Origin: Saccharina japonica | Lineage: Eukaryota; Sar; Phaeophyceae; Laminariales; Laminariaceae | Assembly: GCA_008828725.1 (NCBI GenBank) | Contig: MEHQ01000660.1 | Coordinates: forward strand, 656,804 to 720,803 | Length of the DNA stretch: 64,000 nt | Direction: 5' to 3' | Part shown: piece by piece, positions 12,082 through 23,221 of the stretch | How positions within the stretch are numbered: position 1 is the stretch's first letter | Layout: each line of letters opens with the position of its first letter | The notes under the pieces: generated by a model | The model's database searches: none | Told to the model about the DNA's origin: nothing | What the model saw: the letters and a program-made list of their open reading frames with translations, nothing else | Made by a program: the position numbers and the translations under genes

Positions 12082-13362
12082 TCACCTGCAGATTTGGTTG
12101 ATGAAAGGCTTGCTACACCTGTCCCCCATCGACCTGAAGATGTACGCACCACCTTTGAGGCGGAGGTTTACCGGTGGGGGGGAAAAGAGGACGGTCGCAG
12201 CGGCAGTGACAGCAGTACCGAGCCTACCACCGTTGCTACATGCGTCCGCTTTGTCAGCTGACGGCCACGCCAAAGACCGTGCTCGGTACGCTGGACCGCG
12301 CTGCAGCATCCTGCGAATAGCGACTGCCCCTCCCCAATTAGTACGAGACGCCGAATTGAGCAAACCGATGCTGTCTCGAAAGGCAATCTTGTTGGAATGA
12401 TATTCCGCCTCGTATTCCCCCGCCTCAAGGAGAATGCTGGCCGCGGCGGGATAGCAGAAGGCAACGCCAAAATATACAGGTTTATGCGGCCCTTGTTGCT
12501 GTTACCCAAATCCGACCGCTCTCGTATGTATTCTTCTGCCGTGAGCAGCAACCGGAGTATTACCAGCCTACGGCATCGTATAGCAGCAACGGACGCCTTG
12601 ACCAAAGCCGGTACGCCTCCGACCGCCGGTATCCCCCCTTCGTTGATCAGGACACGCACGAGACCCTCAAAACCTCTCTCCGCGATTCCTTCAAGAAGAG
12701 ACGGCTTGTCTGCGTCAAAGACTACGGGCTCCGTTGCCCCTAGCGACAGAAGCTTGGACGCCATGTTCTCGTTGCCTTCAACGCACGCCACGAATAAGGG
12801 TGAAATGCCGTTGGGAGTGCAGCGGTTCACCGCATCAGGTGCGTTGCTGTACAGCGTGTCGACCAGAGCCATGTTGTTACCGTTTAGGGCAACCATATGC
12901 AAAGGGGTAATCCCATTGTTTGGCGACAAAAATGGGTCAGCACCTGCCTCGAGGAGCAATCTTGCCACCTCCACGCTGACGAATGGGAATGAGCACGTCA
13001 TCATGAGTGGGGTGCGGCCTTCATTGTGGGTGACGTGGGGATCGGCGCGGGGTCGCTGCAGCAGTAAGGGAAGGATTTCAAAGTTCTCGTTTATGGCCGC
13101 TATATGCAGGGGCCTCACACCGAGCATTGGTTTACCAGCGGTCCGGTGGAAAGTCACAGGTGTGTCGGAATCTGCTCCCTTCTCCTACAACAATTTGACG
13201 ATGACCACATGACTGCCATTGGTGGCGGTCGCTGGGCGCGTATTCTTCATTGAGGTCCGCTCCAGCTTGACGGGCAGCCTCGACTTCACCAATGTTACCA
13301 TCTTTGATGGCCTTACATAATCTGGCCGCCTCGTCGGTTGGCGGTGTCGAGATACCAGTCAT
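12082..13362 (-). pseudogene. ankyrin-repeat gene, decayed copy
   Basis: Seen: the reading frame opens at an ATG (13362; MTGIST...) and shows ANK repeats such as LHIAAINENFEILPLLL, TPLMMTCSFPF...LLLEAGADP and TPLHMVALNGNN. It ends with the family signature MLQRGPAYRARS and the conserved AG/GTGAG end at 12082-12086. It is broken three times relative to its paralogues: a frameshift near 13230, a TAG at 13185-13187 where the others read LLE, and a second frameshift near 12480. Known: ANK repeats form stacked helix pairs that bind other proteins. Inferred: a pseudogene. No minus-strand terminal exon was found below 12 kb, so that exon appears lost. Confidence 0.85.
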
Positions 13363-13657
13363 CTATCAAAAATGTGTTTCAGAGGTGGGCGGTAGGTCAG
13401 AAGATGGAACAAATAGCGGCTCCCCAAAGTATCGTCCGCCCGATCTAATTTTCTACCTGGTACGTTCGGTAGGATACGTGCCTACGTATACCGGGGGTAT
13501 TTGTTCGGGAAGTACCGTTGCCCGACACCTCGATACGTTCAATACGACCTCGATTCCATGGTTCACCCTATACTTCGGTAGGTTCTGTTTTTTTAAATAC
13601 CGATACCCAACACTTTGTCAAGCTCTGTCCTTTACCGGTCCCGCACACTTGGGCAAG

Positions 13658-13745
13658 GACACGTGCGACGGTCGAGGTGCACCAAATTGTTTTTGAGGGT
13701 CCTCACTTGATCATATATATTTCAAGAGCTCTACACCCTAACCAT
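13658..13745. mobile_element. MITE family I fragment
   Basis: GACACGTGCGACGGTCGAGG, GTGCACC, then GGTCCTCACTTGA and AAGAGCTCTACACCCTAACC reproduce the first 90 bp of a family I element in the palindrome-first orientation. The remainder is not recognisable. Confidence 0.5.
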
Positions 13746-16700
13746 TGACCCGCCTGAAAAGCTAAATTTTTAAAAACTGAAAACGTGCACGCCGACGAGC
13801 AATCTCAATGCCGGGGCACAAAACAAAACATATTTTGACGTTTCGACGATTATGGGGTAAAGTAGCCCCGTCGTGAAGAAACAAACTTTGCCCGGAAGTC
13901 CTATCTTTATGGTAGCACGTATCTACGTTCAGTGTGCACTCCTGACTTTACCCCTGGTATCGGTATACACAAGACCACAATACCGGCGGTACCGGCATCT
14001 GCTCGTTACGGCCCCGATGCCGATACCCAACACTTCGGAAAGTGCGTTCCTGCTTCACTACCTGCACTATGCAACACTTTGTTAAGTTCGGTACGCCCAT
14101 CATAGCGTATCCGGGTCCCGGTATATCCTCTACCACACTACCAGGAGTGGCGGCATTTGTTCGGTGCAGTCTCGATGCACCTGTGTTGAAATCCCCGCCA
14201 TTTTGTTTCTCACCATTTCTCTCGATGAAAAGACAGTGGAACCACCTCTACCTGTCTATATTATTTGTGTGGGACACCCCGGAGTTTTGCCATACAGTAG
14301 CTCCGAACTTCCCCATCAAGTAAGACTGTTTCAAGGCAGGCATGAGTTCCTTGGTGCACTTGCGTGAGATTTTTTAAACGACAGCGAGTTTCGTGCCCTC
14401 CTTCGATGCGGACCTCGTCGCTCAAGTTTGAAAACATGGTTCCAGGCGCTGGAATATGCGGTTTCTCTCACTGCTCTAGTCAAGTATTTTGCTTATGCTT
14501 TACGTACGTAGAGCGAGCACGAGCTGTTTCTTGTATCTGGTTTTATGTCGTACACCGAGCTCGAAGAAGCGTGAACAGGACTACAAAACAAATGGCTACG
14601 ACAGTAATAGAAACAGCTTTTCCAAGCGCCTAGAGCCACATAGTCAGATTTCTGCGACGAGTTCCGCACTGCGGGAGGGCGCGGAAACGCCTGTCGCTTT
14701 GGCACACTCACGGGTGTGCACCAAGGAGCTCATGCATGCCTTGCCAAATGATGTATCATTGGAAAAGTTTGAAGCTACTGTAGGGCAGACACACGGAATG
14801 TCCTAAGGGGAAACAAACGGGGAGTAGATGTGGTTCCAGTTGTAGAGTTGGACAACAAATATGTTTACGTTTTCAGGTGTAATACTCGTAACGTATCGGG
14901 TATTCAGTCGCTCAATCCAGGCACATCATATTTCAGCATCGGGTACATAACATGCATGCATTTTGTACTACCTGTGTCAAGTGATCTTGGGTACGTTTTC
15001 AATAAATATCGGCACCCCGAGACCTCGGTACGATTCGCTACCAATACGATACTGGTACCCGGGACCTTGTGGTGAGTGCAGTACGCCCATCCGATAAAAC
15101 CCAAGGTACCCGTCTACTCTCGACCACAATTTCGGGGGTAAACAGGGATACCAGAGGTACCAGGGGGAGAAAATAAACACTTGAACATAGGGTTAGGAGT
15201 TGCACAAGGAAGGCGTGAATTCTTCGTGGGAAAAACTAGTTTTCGTACTTGTAGTGAAAATATTCAAGGATCCAGTTATTTTCCCCTTTTTTTCAGCCCA
15301 ATACCCATTACCTGACTCACTAAAACGGGAACATAATTTCTTGACTAGCACGCTTTTAGGGTACTTCATGTCAGTGCATACATATATCCTACGTATCAAT
15401 AGTATCCGACACACATAGTATAACTGATTGCACAACTGGTTTTACCCATCACTGCGAGCATACACCTGCTATACGTAGCAGCAGCTGCTATACAAAAAAA
15501 GACGCATGTACTCGTACTTCGTATATATCTTGTTGTTTTACCTATTGGTTGTATGGTATTATAGAATACGACGTATGCACGTACCTGCATATGCCCCAAC
15601 TACAGAGCTACAGCTGCTGTGCAGCTAATGTAGCAAGGCTATATAACCCTTGAATTGAAATTGGTGTGGGGGCGGCGATCTCGCTAGTTTGAACTGTTTC
15701 TCGAATCTGAGGCGAGGTTCGCAAAGGTTTCTTCGAGCGTATTTTCAACTTGAAAATATTAAAGAAAGGCTATCTTGAAATTAGCTTGGGATCGGCTACG
15801 AACTCGCTCCGTTTTGCGGGAATTTCGATTTGGATGCGTTGATCTTTGGGTAATCATCTCTCCTTTTGTTTTGGTCATGTTTTTTCGGATTTTTAATCAA
15901 AAAGTTAGTGTGGGACTTTACGTTGTGAAATTATCGTGTTTTTTTGTTTTGAAACTGGTGCGTGTTTACTCTGTATCTGGAGAGATTTACAACCGCAACT
16001 GCGATAAAGACTTCGACACGAACACAAACAACAGCAAAACGCAACAGAAAAAGTGAAGAAAGCACATTTCCGTTCTATCAAAAACATGAAATATACCCCC
16101 GTTAGAGACATGCAAAATGCTATGCCGGAGCCCCAGTTAAAAAATGAATTATCGATTTCTGACAGGTCCACTGGAAAACGGCAGAGCAGTTCCGGCGAAA
16201 AGCACGTACAGCTTGAACCCATGTGGCTACCCATCAGGATCGAAAGGACCGTGTGCCCTGTCTCAGCATCCCCGTTGGTAGCAACTTATCTACCTGTCCT
16301 GAGCGCTCGTCCCAGCTGACGTTGATCGCAGCCGCCGCCCCGCGAAAAAAGACACCGAGGTCTCTCCAATGTTTATGGGCGTGTCATCCGTGTAATATGG
16401 CATCATACATACGTACGTCATCGCGACGAATCCGCTGAACAAGAAACCAATTGGTTCGAAAGCCTCTCTCTCGATAGCCTCGTTTTCCCGATTGTTCTCC
16501 CTCTGCCGATACGCCTAAATCCAAATAGCGCCAAAGGTCTCCGTCCTTTCTGTCTCTGAGAGGCCCGCCGCCCTTGGTCGCGTGAGATGGGCACGCTAAC
16601 TACGCGCGTTCGGTGACTCTTCGACACGGCGAACAGTGTTGCGATCTGATTAGTTTACTAAGGAACTTTGGACGGAAATTTAGAGACCGTTGGGATATTA

Positions 16701-17125
16701 GTACCGATATGTGATGATCTTTACATTTTCGCCCAAAAAGCTTTCCACGTCGTTCGCATTCGTTCGGTTTTTCCCCTTTAACCTACTTTGTGCAACGGTA
16801 TACACTCCTAGAGGAAGCGATGGTAACACGCCACACCCGCGACCAACGTCTTTACTGCCTGCCCTCTACACGCTTGTTCCCGCCAGAGTCCGCTTCTGTC
16901 ATCATGCTCTCGCTTGTCGTCACGACGCGAACCCGGGCTCTTCTGCTCGATTTGCACAAGCTCTGGTGCTCTCCAGAAAACGAAATAATATCGGTTTCTG
17001 GCGTACCATCCGTCATCGATCATCGCTCACGGGCACAGAGTAACACGAAGCTCACAGCCAACGAACACACAGAGACCACTACACCACCACAAACACCAGC
17101 CGCCATGAGCAGTATAAGCTTCTGC
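13746..17125. other. no gene seen
   Basis: Many small ORFs with no domain, no second copy and no codon-level signal. GGTACC and GATACC words are frequent at 13.5-15.2 kb (CGATACCC, CGGTACC), which looks like a degenerate short-word field rather than a gene. Confidence 0.35.
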
Positions 17126-17430
17126 TGCTCTTGGTGGATGGTGGTGGGGGTGGTGGTGGGGAGGGGTGGTTGTGGTGGGGGTGGTGGTGGGGGTGGTTGT
17201 GATGAGGTGGTGGAATTGGTTTTCTGGGTCCAAAAAGCTCTCTCTTCTTGAGCCATCATCGCCACCACAGAGCAAGCACCCGACCACACCATCACCAGAC
17301 CACGGGAACAAGACCCCACCAACGCTCAACAGCTACTACGAGCAACAACAGCTTCCGGTGCTCCTTCGGCTGGTGGCGCGGGGGTGGCGGTGGTGGTGGT
17401 GGTGGTGGTGGTGGTGGTGGTGGTGGTGGT
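17126..17430. repeat. GGT/GTG triplet microsatellites (two blocks)
   Basis: Imperfect GGT/GGG triplets run at about 17137-17212. A near-perfect (GGT) run of about 17 units lies at about 17379-17429. The poly-Gly, poly-Trp, poly-Val and poly-Pro ORFs across this region follow from the repeat and are not evidence of a gene. Confidence 0.85.
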
Positions 17431-18639
17431 ATAGCGTTTGCTCGTGGTGCGGGTTGCTTGTTTTGTTGCATGTGCAAATTTAGACTTGGTGCTTGAGAGA
17501 GAGCACGGAGATTGAATATAAAATCCCAGTGATAATTGCCACTGACTGGTAAGAGTTAGCTAGGGCAGTCACTATGGCCTGGCTCTGTGATCTCTGCACC
17601 GCTTTCGACACGAACAGTACGAGACGTTAAGCATAAATAGCGGGCGTCTATCAGTCCCGCGCGCGCGTCTGAATCGGTTTGGTGTACGCGTCGCACGCCA
17701 AAAGCAAAGCGAACAGACGAGGGACGCACAAACCTCAATATTAAGCAATCGGGTAAATAAAGGCACGCTGTGGCAGTTTTCAGAACTGTTTTTTGTTCGT
17801 TTGTGTCTGTTCGTTCGTGTGCAGGGATACACTCCCACCGGCACCCACACGACCCCTTATAGAAGAGCATATAATCGATGCTCGTCGGCCTTTCATTATT
17901 TATTGAATAGCCCAATTTCAGGTTTGCAATTGATTCCACCATACGTGTGTGTGTTGTCTTAAGTCTTAACATGAAACCCCTTATTTCTACTCAACCACAC
18001 CAGTACACCCAGTGCCTGTCCTGATTCCTAATCCTAGAGAGATACAAATTATGTGGAGACAGACTGAAACAGAGAAAAAAACAAAACAAAATAAACGCAA
18101 ATGAATGAGTAAGCAAGTGAGACGCTAACGTACCGGGTACGAGAACACAACGACACGAGCCGACCAAAAAATAAGAACGAAAAGACATTAAAAAATATTT
18201 CTGAAATGAAACAGAATACAAATAACGCAGGAAGACAGAAGCGCCCCTAGAAGAAAAGCAGACCCGCTCAAGAGGAACAGATAACTACTGCACGGGCGAG
18301 GCAACACGAAAAAAGAGGAAGACACCGGCATCGGGCGGTAAAAAAGGGAGGATCCAGAAAAAAGGCAAACACGAAGACACGAGAGAGGAAAAGAGAAACA
18401 TCGTTCACAAGGCGATGATAATAACAAGTTCCCGTCTCTGCTACAAAACCGATACGGGGACCATGGATGGAGTTGGGTAGAAAAAATGTGTTTATTGTAA
18501 AGAAAACACACGCTCCAGAGTTATTCGAAATTATTGCATGCGCCACTGGTGGCGCGTAAATATCTACGAGTAATATTTTATACACGAATTATTTTTCTTC
18601 CCATCCCATTCAATATCTTCGTCCTTCTTTCTCCTTTTT
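17431..18639. other. no gene seen; A/T-biased strand composition near 18.0-18.4 kb
   Basis: Positions 18040-18400 are strongly A-rich on the plus strand with GAGA/AAAA runs. No supported ORF. A CGCCACTGGTGGCG palindrome lies at about 18541-18554. Confidence 0.35.
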
Positions 18640-18985
18640 TTGTTTTCCATCTCATTTATTATCTTCGCTCTTCCGTCTTTCTCCCTCCCCTGTCGTAACT
18701 CAGATCCGGGGTCACGAAGTAGGCTCCTCTCCCTCCTCCGCCACTACGCGGTTCTTGCCTTGGTTTTGGTCGCGCAGAGGGTTCAGCCTTCCCAAAGCTC
18801 GTCGATTGTCATCGAATTTTGCCAACTCACGCTCTCGCGCTTTCCGCTACGTGGTCAAGATCAGTTTTTTTTTTTTTTTTTTGCGAGAAAACGTCCCTAC
18901 GAGCATGCACTCGGGGGAGCTCGACCTCCCGATCTCGACTTCCACACGCTTCGTGGTTACCTGCTAGCCTACCGGGGCGAGCGGC
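18640..18985 (-). mobile_element. tRNA-derived SINE, copy A
   Basis: It closely matches 54530-54875 in the same orientation. Read on the minus strand it starts with a tRNA-like head: GCCCCGGTAGGCTAGCAGG (A-box-like), then after about 45 bases GGTCGAGCTC (B-box-like, one change from consensus). A unique body follows, containing GCGGAAAGCGCGAGAGCG and GGGAAGGCTGAACCC, then GACCCCGGATCTGAGTTA and an A-rich tail. Known: tRNA-derived SINEs have this head-body-tail order and an internal pol III promoter. A poly-T run of 17 (about 18866-18882) interrupts the body. Confidence 0.6.
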
Positions 18986-19014
18986 TCTCCTTCCTATATA
19001 TTGATAGTCGTGAA

Positions 19015-19180
19015 TCAGATCCGGGGTCAAAAAGTAGGAGTTTTTCCCTCCTCTTTCCTACGGGCGTACGGGTCTTCCTTGAATTTGTATCGCAGGAAGA
19101 CTTTAGAGCTTTCTTTCTCTCGTCGACTCTCGCATCGACTACCAACGCTCCTATAATGTTATACGAGGCGCATGGGAAGA
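19015..19180 (-). mobile_element. truncated copy of the same SINE
   Basis: AATCAGATCCGGGGTC, AAAAAGTAGGAG and TCCCTCCTC repeat the tail-side module of the SINE at 18640-18985 immediately beside it. The tRNA-like head is absent. Confidence 0.45.
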
Positions 19181-19219
19181 CCGTATTTAAACAGGTGTTT
19201 TTAGCCATGAACAACAGTA

Positions 19220-19995
19220 TTAGACAGATGCTCCGAGTACCTTGGAGAGTGTTATTGGAGATATAATACTTCTGCCACCTCGTGTACTCGGAGTATTTCG
19301 GGGTTCGATACCCCGGGATACTGCTCGTACTCGGACTATTTCGGGTATGAAAGCTCTCGGTACTGCTTGTACTTGGAGTATTTCGGGGTCCGATTCTGCT
19401 GTTACTCCCTGTACTCCGAGTATTTGGGACTTCAGTACTGCTCATACTCCAAGTTCTCCGAGTATTCAGGCCGCCAGAACTCTAATACTCTAAGTACTCA
19501 CAGCACGAAATTTACTCGATGCTCGGAGTATACTCGGAGTGTGAAGTACGTTAGGAGCATCTTTGCATCATTGTAAAGACTCGGCCGTCATTCCTCCCAG
19601 GTTCTGAGAGCGTGTGACTGGCGTTTATAAACTAATAACAATCACAGATGCTCCCATTACCTGGAAGTATAATTAGAGTATTGTCAAGAAACAATACTTC
19701 AGGTACTTTGTGTACTCGCAGTATTTCGGTGTTCAATACTCTCGATACTCGGAGTACTACGAGTAATGTAGATATTGTTACTCCGAGTTCTGCTTGTACT
19801 CGAGTATAAGTACTGCTCATACTCCCAGTACTCGGAGTATTTGGACCTGCAGTACTGCTCATACTCCAAGCACTCCGAGTATATACGAGTAGGCCACCAG
19901 TACTATAATACTCTCAGTACTCGGAGTGCGAAAAATACTCGATTCTCCGAGTACTCGGAGTATCGAGTATATTCGGAACATCTGTGTAAGTATTG
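19220..19995. repeat. field of degenerate palindromic TACTCGGAGTA repeats, itself duplicated
   Basis: The palindromic word TACTCGGAGTA and near variants recur dozens of times. Two halves, about 19224-19570 and 19648-19995, share the same order (CAGATGCTCC..., AATACTTC..., TGTACTCG..GTATTTCGG.., ending at an AACATCTGTG-like or AGCATCTTTG-like phrase). The field is therefore a tandem duplication of a repeat block. ORFs in it are repetitive and not supported as genes. A CGGGGTTCGATACCCCGG hairpin at about 19300-19320 resembles a tRNA T-arm but has no tRNA around it. Confidence 0.75.
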
Positions 19996-20116
19996 TATAT
20001 ACTTCGTATATACTTTAAAAACCAGGAGGTGCATACAGTACAGTATGCACGCGCCACTAGCGGCACTACCGGCGCAAAAACAAATCATCGAGAATTATTG
20101 GAGCTTGTTCTGGAGC

Positions 20117-20425
20117 TCGCGTAAATCTTCCCGCGCAGGCGAACTTCCGTAGATGTGCCCGCACTGGAAATACAGACTTCTCAAGCACAACGACCAGGTG
20201 GCACACCAACCAGGCATGCCTCTCACTAGGATTAGGGTTAAGGTTAGGGTTAGGGTTAGAGTTCCGGGTCGTGGTGGTGGCCGCCGTTAGCCAAAGCCAA
20301 AATATGCTCACCGTCGGGAACGAATGCCTTACAGCTTCGTGACAAAATGCTACCTCATTAGAGATAGCATCATGTTATGCGTGCACTTCTGAGAAGTTCG
20401 CCTGCGCGGGCAAACGTATGGCTAC
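20117..20425. mobile_element. inverted-repeat element with internal telomere-like repeats
   Basis: CCCGCGCAGGCGAACTTC at about 20131-20148 returns as its exact reverse complement near 20394-20411, giving a roughly 300-bp element with imperfect outer ends. Inside, 20231-20259 is a run of TTAGGGT-type telomere repeats. No target duplication could be identified. It resembles the MULE-like element at 61981-62277 in size and in having a telomere-like core, although its terminal repeat differs. Confidence 0.5.
20231..20259 (+). repeat. interstitial telomere-like repeat (TTAGGG)n
   Basis: Four to five imperfect TTAGGG units in tandem. TTAGGG is the telomere repeat of many eukaryotes including stramenopiles and animals. 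It lies inside a transposon-like inverted repeat and is therefore probably not a telomere fusion scar. Confidence 0.75.
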
Positions 20426-20914
20426 TGCCTGTTTAGTGACAAATAACCATAGACTAAGCGAGACGAAGCATACGTACATATATATATCATACTGCATGCT
20501 GGGAGTTGGAATTAGGTCGAATGCCGGTCGTGGGCGGGGTATCATAAGTCGGAGTATGGAGTATACATTGAGATACGGTGGTTGGAGTGCGTATTCGATA
20601 CATTTTCGCACTTTCCCAAATATTTGCCCGGTGGTTCTTCTCTTCTTATATCCATCATGCTGTCGATGCGGCACTTGTTGTTACCCTCATCTCATAAGTT
20701 GCCGTCCCTCAGCCGCTACACCAATGGGGTCGAAGGTAAGGGCCGTTCTTATCGGAGTCAGATATTTCCAATATTTCCAATATTTCTTCCCCGGATTTCC
20801 ATGAAAAAACGTGGGCATTATTATCGAGGCCGGGGCTGTTTTGCCCTTTTTTTCCATGTTTTTCTGAAATATACAACACCACACTCGCAGCCACAGCGTC
20901 GCCACAGAGCAAGC

Positions 20915-21595
20915 ATGAGCGAACAACCCGTAAGGGTGCAAAGGAAAGCACCCAAGCCAAGTAGGTTCCTGCAATCCGGCGATAGCATGGACAACAGCAA
21001 TAGCAGGCCGAGGGCGGCCCCAGTGCGCAAGTTGATGCCTGGGTTTTCAGGGTTGAAAACGCGCGGAAATGTGGCTGCAAGCGAGGTCGAGGCAACAGGC
21101 AGCACCACTCACAGCAGCACCATCTCTTCGATGGCCCAGCGAACTGAGGGGGGGGGGTTAGCCGCGAAAGATCAGGGAGGTTCTTCGAGCAATGGTTCTG
21201 GAAGCATGGAGCCCCGGGACGACAGCAGCAGCAGCAGTAGCAACAGTAACAGCTGCGAAGTTGTACAAGGCAAGTGTGATGCAGGCTCCTTGTCATCAGA
21301 CGAATCTGACCCTGATTTGAGATCGAGTGCTCTCCGGAACCTGCCCCCGCCACCCCCGTTAGATCCCTCTTGGCTGAGTGAACCGGACTTGTCGACGAAG
21401 CCCGCCAAGAAGTCGCCCGGCCGTTGCACCCCAACGCACGTAGGAGTAACGCCGGCTGTGGAGCTTGAAGTGCGTGCTAGCTCGCCTCCGGACGACGTTT
21501 CTGTTCGCTGCATAGCAGCGCGAAACAGAGCTCTCCGTCGCCTGGCTTCCAAGCCCTACTCTCGGTGGACGGCTTCGATGTTGCGGTTTGCGTGA
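20915..21595 (+). CDS. candidate gene for a low-complexity, disordered protein
   Basis: Unrecognised. The frame from ATG at 20915 gives 226 residues: a basic N-terminus (MSEQPVRVQRKAPKPSRF), a Ser/Gly/Asn-rich middle, an acidic SSDESDPDLRSS, a PPPPPLDPSW stretch and a basic Arg-rich end (NRALRRLASKPYSRW). The frame is open further upstream to 20582, but the composition there is not protein-like, so I prefer the ATG at 20915. It stops at TGA 21593-21595. The same frame then stays open for 54 more codons with protein-like sequence (21596-21757), so the TGA may be a mutation or the transcript may be spliced. No second copy in the window supports it. Confidence 0.4.
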   Translation: MSEQPVRVQRKAPKPSRFLQSGDSMDNSNSRPRAAPVRKLMPGFSGLKTRGNVAASEVEATGSTTHSSTISSMAQRTEGGGLAAKDQGGSSSNGSGSMEPRDDSSSSSSNSNSCEVVQGKCDAGSLSSDESDPDLRSSALRNLPPPPPLDPSWLSEPDLSTKPAKKSPGRCTPTHVGVTPAVELEVRASSPPDDVSVRCIAARNRALRRLASKPYSRWTASMLRFA

Positions 21596-21760
21596 AGCGT
21601 GAGGGGCATCCCACGCATGACGAAGGAGAAGAATACACAGAATATTGCTCAAGCGCTCGCTGCTGTGGACTTGGCCAACAATAGGAGTACGAGCCCGTAC
21701 ATGGATGACCTCTTCGTTGATGGTGAGAACGGTGAGCACCAAGTTCGTACTCTCGTATGA
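21596..21760 (+). other. in-frame continuation after the TGA of the preceding ORF
   Basis: Directly after the TGA, the same frame reads SVRGIPRMTKEKNTQ..., then ALAAVDLANN and PYMDDLFVDGENGEH, and stops at about 21758-21760. Two donor-like GGTGAG sites lie at about 21720-21733. Either it is the rest of an exon cut by a CGA-to-TGA change, or it starts a separate small ORF at ATG 21617. Confidence 0.3.
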
Positions 21761-22148
21761 TACGAGTTCGTACGATTTTGAATGTTGCACACCTCCGACA
21801 GATCATGATCTACATGATCTAGATCCTTTTTGGTTGATGTGGAAAAGCAGTGCATAATATGTAGATCGTACAGATCTCACCCAGGCAAAGATTTGCGAAA
21901 TATTTTATAGATCGTATTCACCCCCCCCAGGCCAAAATGTGTATAAGATTTACATAGTGCAGAGTGAAATGTGATCTAGATCCCACAGATTCTACAGCTC
22001 CAGGATCTATCTGTCTATTTGGTGCAGACATGATCTGTCTGAGTTGTTTTTTGTTGAACGTATCATATGTACAGCAAGCTCAAGCTTGCACGGCAGGTAC
22101 ACACATTTACAGATCCTCGGGCGGGCACACCAACTACAGGTGTATTTC
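21761..22148. other. GATCTAGATC-rich spacer
   Basis: Contains several copies of ATGATCTA / GATCTAGATC / AGATCGTA words (for example 21803-21822, 21865-21885, 21970-21982) and no protein-like frame. It separates the disordered-protein ORF from the truncated ANK exon. Confidence 0.4.
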
Positions 22149-22612
22149 TTACTTATGGTGGACGGAGAAAACGAGCGGTCGAAGTGGGCTAACATCGATT
22201 TCAAGGGCAACCACCAGCTTCACTACGCGTCTGGCTTCTGCTATCCTGCCGCAGTGAGTGTTCTCCTCGAGGCGGGGGCGGAAGAAGCGGCGCGTAACCT
22301 TGACGGGGTTGCATCTCGAGAGGTCATCGGAGCGTATCTCGGTCAGGAGGTTAAGATGGATCAGGGGGAGGCAGTCGCTATTAACAGGATGCTGCAGCGC
22401 GGCCCAGCGTACCGAGCTCGGTCGTGGATGTGGCCCTCCGATGAAGCAACAGATGCCTGCGATACCGGTGATGGTGACTATGGCGCTGGTGGTGGTGCTG
22501 CTGTCGTTCAGTCTCCCGAAGCCGTGAAAATCCCCCCCGTCATCGGCGTGCGAATCTTCAAGCCAAAAGAATACAGCAGCAGAAGCAAGTCATTTGCCAG
22601 GTGTATCGGCAG
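22149..22612 (+). pseudogene. 5'-truncated ankyrin-gene exon
   Basis: Homology to the other ANK copies starts abruptly near 22149 (LLMVDGENERSKWAN matches LLLTAEGRYRRSEWAN of the 58-kb copy). It continues through the last ANK repeat (AAVSVLLEAGAEEAARN), the C-terminal signature MLQRGPAYRARSW, and ends FARCIG-R at the conserved AG/GTGAG (22611-22617). The first seven or so repeats are missing. The reading frame in the retained part is intact, and a matching terminal exon lies 3.6 kb downstream at 26193. It may be a relic or may be transcribed from another promoter. Confidence 0.8.
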
Positions 22613-22927
22613 GTGAGCGCTATGGCATATATTTCACGTTTACACGTAATACACCGTATGCGAACACTAAGTCCAGATTCGTACTTTCGCCACATGAAGA
22701 TTTCAGAGGGGGCTGTATATCACACTTTCGAAGCGCACATAGTTGTCGCCGTGGCGATCAATAGGACGCTTCGGAACGTTCCCGTTGTGGCTGAACTATC
22801 TTTTGTGGTTTCTCGCGTTTTGTATACGGCGGGAACGATATGCAATGCATATATATCTTGCAGGATCCTATGGTTGATCTGAAGATTACACTAAAAGCCA
22901 CAAACGACACACGCTAAGGTACTGGTG
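22613..22927. other. presumed intron start; nothing else recognised
   Basis: This begins the proposed 3.6-kb intron between the truncated ANK exon and its terminal exon. No other feature was seen before the MITE cluster at 22.93 kb. Confidence 0.4.
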
Positions 22928-23221
22928 CACCAAGATTGTTTTCTATTTTGTTTCTGAGGTTCCTCACTTAAGGAGTGTTACACTAATAGTAAGTCAATAG
23001 TAAATACGCATGCTAGGAGACAGGTGGCACGCGTGGGCTCAAACATTTCCTGACGGGTCGGGCTCCTTAACCCAAACTCGTCAAGATGAAATTCTTGCGT
23101 TGAACCAGTTTTTGTTGCAAAGTTCCGCAAGGCCATTGGATTCTTCAATCGCGTACGAGTAGCACTTTTAAATTTTTCTCGCAAATTCGTTGTTTAGGGT
23201 ATGAGGTATAGAGCTCCTCAA
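22928..23221. mobile_element. two MITE family I fragments, the second interrupted
   Basis: About 22928-23000 holds GGTGCACC, GGTTCCTCACTTAAGGAG and ACTAATAGTAAGTC, the first part of a copy in palindrome-first orientation. About 23005-23221 holds a second copy in the other orientation (TACGCATGCTAGGAG, GGGCTCCTTAACCC, GAGGTATAGAGCTCCTCAA). It is cut within its palindrome at 23221 by the nested element that follows. Confidence 0.7.

Noticed and set aside
12397..13212. 271-codon ORF antisense to the ANK pseudogene, and similar antisense ORFs at 32939-33331, 46878-47300 and 58740-59441
   Set aside because: Antisense shadows of ANK codons; the real frame is clear from the repeat pattern on the other strand.
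17020..17496. Poly-Gly, poly-Trp and poly-Pro ORFs
   Set aside because: Translation of the GGT microsatellite.
19296..19322. tRNA T-arm CGGGGTTCGATACCCCGG
   Set aside because: It lies within the TACTCGGAGTA field with no other tRNA part.
20231..20259. Telomere fusion scar
   Set aside because: The run is short, in one orientation only, and lies inside an inverted-repeat element.
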